7,029 nucleotides of DNA from an uncultured Methylobacteriaceae bacterium (lineage in GTDB: Bacteria > Pseudomonadota > Alphaproteobacteria > Rhizobiales > Beijerinckiaceae): the NCBI GenBank assembly GCA_937872715.1, contig CALMTJ010000275.1, forward strand, positions 1-7,029, given 5' to 3'. The notes beneath the pieces are model-generated. The model was given only the letters and a program-made list of their open reading frames with translations, did no database searches and was not told where the DNA came from. Both the position numbers and the translations under genes were made by a program. This document shows positions 6,043 through 7,029 of this stretch, in pieces. Within the stretch, counting starts at the first letter, position 1. Each line of letters begins with the position of its first letter.

Positions 6043-6291
6043 ATGGCATCCATCACCATCTCCATACCCGACCTTCTGCGGGACTGGATCGAGCAGCGGC
6101 TCGAGAGCGGGCGCTACCCGAACGTCGACACCTACCTGCGCGCTCTGCTCGAGCGCGACCAGGAGGACGCCGCTGGTGCCGAAGCGCTCGTCGCTGCGCT
6201 GGGCGAAGGCGAGCGAAGCGGGATCAGCCCCCGCCGGGTCACCGATATCCTGGATGACGTGATGACGGGGCGGCGCGGCGACGCCGCGTGA
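6043..6291 (+). CDS. parD: ParD-type antitoxin (ribbon-helix-helix)
   Basis: An 82-aa acidic protein. The N-terminus SITISIPDLLRDWIEQRLESG followed by YPNVDTYLRALLERDQ (residues 3-40) is the ribbon-helix-helix dimerisation and DNA-binding region of CC2985/ParD-type antitoxins. The remainder, with LVAALGEGERSGISPRRVTDILDDVM (49-74), is the flexible toxin-binding tail. Length matches the family (about 80-95). It would bind and neutralise the ParE-like toxin encoded next and repress its own promoter. Start and order are well supported: a strong AGGAGG ribosome binding site upstream, and a stop that overlaps the toxin start by GTGA. The antitoxin-first arrangement is the usual one for this family. 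Confidence 0.93.
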   Translation: MASITISIPDLLRDWIEQRLESGRYPNVDTYLRALLERDQEDAAGAEALVAALGEGERSGISPRRVTDILDDVMTGRRGDAA

Positions 6292-6578
6292 AAGAGTACA
6301 GCCTTTCCGTCGAGGCTGACCGGGATATCGAGGACATCGTCCGGTTCACCGTCGATCGCTGGGGTTGGCCGCAGGCCGAGCGGTACACGTCCGGACTGCA
6401 CTCGACGTTCGGGACGTTGGCCCGCTTTCCCGCACTCGGCCGCAGCATTGATCATGTCCGGGCGGGCTATCGCAGGCTGGAATACGGGAGCCACTCCGTC
6501 TTCTACCGCGAGCAGACGGGCGGGGTGCTCATCGTGCGTGTCCTGCACCGGCGGATGCCCGCGGAGGGACGCCTCTGA
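6288..6578 (+). CDS. parE: ParE/RelE-superfamily toxin
   Basis: A 96-aa protein of normal toxin size. Landmarks are YSLSVEADRDIEDIVRFTVDRWG (4-26), the LARFPALGRSIDHVRAGYRRLEYGSHSVFYR block (44-74), and IVRVLHRRMPAEGRL at the C-terminus. This is the canonical P-x-x-G...R-x-G-Y-R...Y..H.VFY...RVLH.RM pattern of ParE-type toxins, whose characterised members act on DNA gyrase. Target specificity cannot be read from sequence, and RelE-like relatives cut mRNA instead. The start is GTG at 6288, sharing bases with the antitoxin TGA; there is no good separate Shine-Dalgarno, so translation is probably coupled to the antitoxin. The frame is intact and key motifs are present, so it looks functional. 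Confidence 0.93.
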   Translation: MKEYSLSVEADRDIEDIVRFTVDRWGWPQAERYTSGLHSTFGTLARFPALGRSIDHVRAGYRRLEYGSHSVFYREQTGGVLIVRVLHRRMPAEGRL

Positions 6579-6616
6579 AGTCGCGCATGTGCGGAGAGGC
6601 CCGCCTGCGGACAAGC

Positions 6617-6877
6617 TCACTTCCCCCTGAACACCCGCGACAGGACGAAGATCGGGATCACCACGACGGCGCCTGTCAGGAGGTAGCGCCCGACGTCCCG
6701 GAAGGCGTCGAAGCCGAGGGCGAACACCGCCCGCACGGAGGCCGCGAGGCGGCGCAGGATCGAGCCCGCATCGAGCCCGAGCCCCGTCATGATCGCGCCG
6801 ATCACGATGCACAGGAACAGGAGCTTCGCCAGCACGGCGATGGGCGAGCCGCCGAGGAGGCGTTCGAGATGGGCCAT
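6617..6877 (-). CDS. DUF6460-like small integral membrane protein
   Basis: An 86-aa protein with two hydrophobic helices at about 12-34 (PIAVLAKLLFLCIVIGAIMTGLG) and 65-82 (YLLTGAVVVIPIFVLSRV). A connecting segment contains SVRAVFALGFDAFRDVGRY. The LERLLGGSP start, GLD turn and DAFR motif resemble DUF6460 proteins of Rhizobiales, whose function is unknown. The ATG at 6877 is two bases after the stop of the upstream glycosyltransferase-like gene. GGAGGA in that gene's 3' end is about 13 bases from the ATG, a rather long spacing, so coupled translation is likely. It is convergent with the toxin gene. Confidence 0.8.
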   Translation of the reverse strand: MAHLERLLGGSPIAVLAKLLFLCIVIGAIMTGLGLDAGSILRRLAASVRAVFALGFDAFRDVGRYLLTGAVVVIPIFVLSRVFRGK

Positions 6878-6879
6878 GG

Positions 6880-7029
6880 CTAGGGTTCGTCCTCCGGCTC
6901 CCCGCCGAGCAGCCGCCCGTAGATCGCGAGCGTCCCCGAGACCATCCGGCCGAGGGAGAAGTGGCGCTCCACGTGGGCGCGGGCCCGGCCCGCGCGCGCC
7001 TCGCGGGCGCTGGCCCGCAGGGCCAGGGC
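6880..7029 (-). CDS. Probable GT4-family glycosyltransferase, C-terminal end only
   Basis: The last 49 residues of a protein that enters from the right edge, ending TAG at 6882-6880. The segment contains ARAHVERHFSLGRMVSGTLAIYGRLLG, which matches the terminal helix of group 1 (GT-B fold, GT4) glycosyltransferases: an R-x-x-V-E-x-x-F-S-L-x-R-M-V pattern followed by a Y-x-x-L-L end and an acidic tail EPEDEP. Sugar donor, acceptor and pathway cannot be told from this fragment. The call rests on this one motif, so it is moderate. Confidence 0.65.
   Translation of the reverse strand, partial: ALALRASAREARAGRARAHVERHFSLGRMVSGTLAIYGRLLGGEPEDEP

Noticed and set aside
4498..6578. Prophage remnant, suggested by a CI-like repressor close to a toxin-antitoxin pair.
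   Set aside because: No integrase, Cro-like gene, structural phage gene or attachment-site repeat is visible, and the S24 protein is of a kind common on alphaproteobacterial chromosomes.
6579..6616. Possible terminator between the convergent toxin and DUF6460-like genes.
   Set aside because: Only short GC-rich matches (a TGCGGA direct repeat) are present, with no stable stem or T-run.

Overview
The window is very GC-rich, with dense coding and strong third-position G/C bias. Its gene content fits an alphaproteobacterium of the Hyphomicrobiales (Rhizobiales), plausibly Methylobacteriaceae. The evidence is a divergent polysaccharide deacetylase with the N-terminal DDLTRPLG signature overlapping an alphaproteobacterial-type RppH, a DUF6460-like small membrane protein, and an AsmA-type protein. 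The taxonomic call is inference from protein style, not from a marker gene.

Layout, left to right. (1) 1-1067, minus: N-terminal part of an AsmA-family envelope protein that runs off the left edge. It appears to start at a TTG codon, so ATG/GTG-based gene finding misses it. (2) 1112-2527, minus: a complete FAD-linked D-2-hydroxyacid dehydrogenase (D-lactate dehydrogenase/GlcD type). (3) 2528-2764: a divergent intergenic region with three small dyads. (4) 2765-4488, plus: a membrane-anchored divergent polysaccharide deacetylase whose stop overlaps the GTG start of RNA pyrophosphohydrolase rppH. (5) 4498-5130, minus: a 210-aa LexA/CI-like HTH-S24 repressor, convergent with rppH. (6) 5131-5205: an unusually AT-rich divergent control region containing a perfect 7-3-7 dyad, the probable operator of the S24 protein. 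(7) 5206-5967, plus: a DUF952 domain fused in one frame to a PaaI-type hotdog thioesterase. (8) 6043-6578, plus: a ParD/ParE-type toxin-antitoxin pair with its own ribosome binding site and an overlapping GTGA junction. (9) 6617-7029, minus: the C-terminus of a probable GT4 glycosyltransferase followed two bases later by a DUF6460-like two-helix membrane protein.

Most of the window is ordinary chromosomal housekeeping and envelope content. The least ordinary stretch is about 4.5-6.6 kb: a self-cleaving-type repressor facing a two-domain fusion enzyme across a clear operator-like palindrome, followed directly by a toxin-antitoxin module. I see no transposase, integrase, tRNA, rRNA or CRISPR array, and no clearly new system. 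The best leads are the S24/operator/fusion-enzyme unit and its neighbouring ParDE pair.
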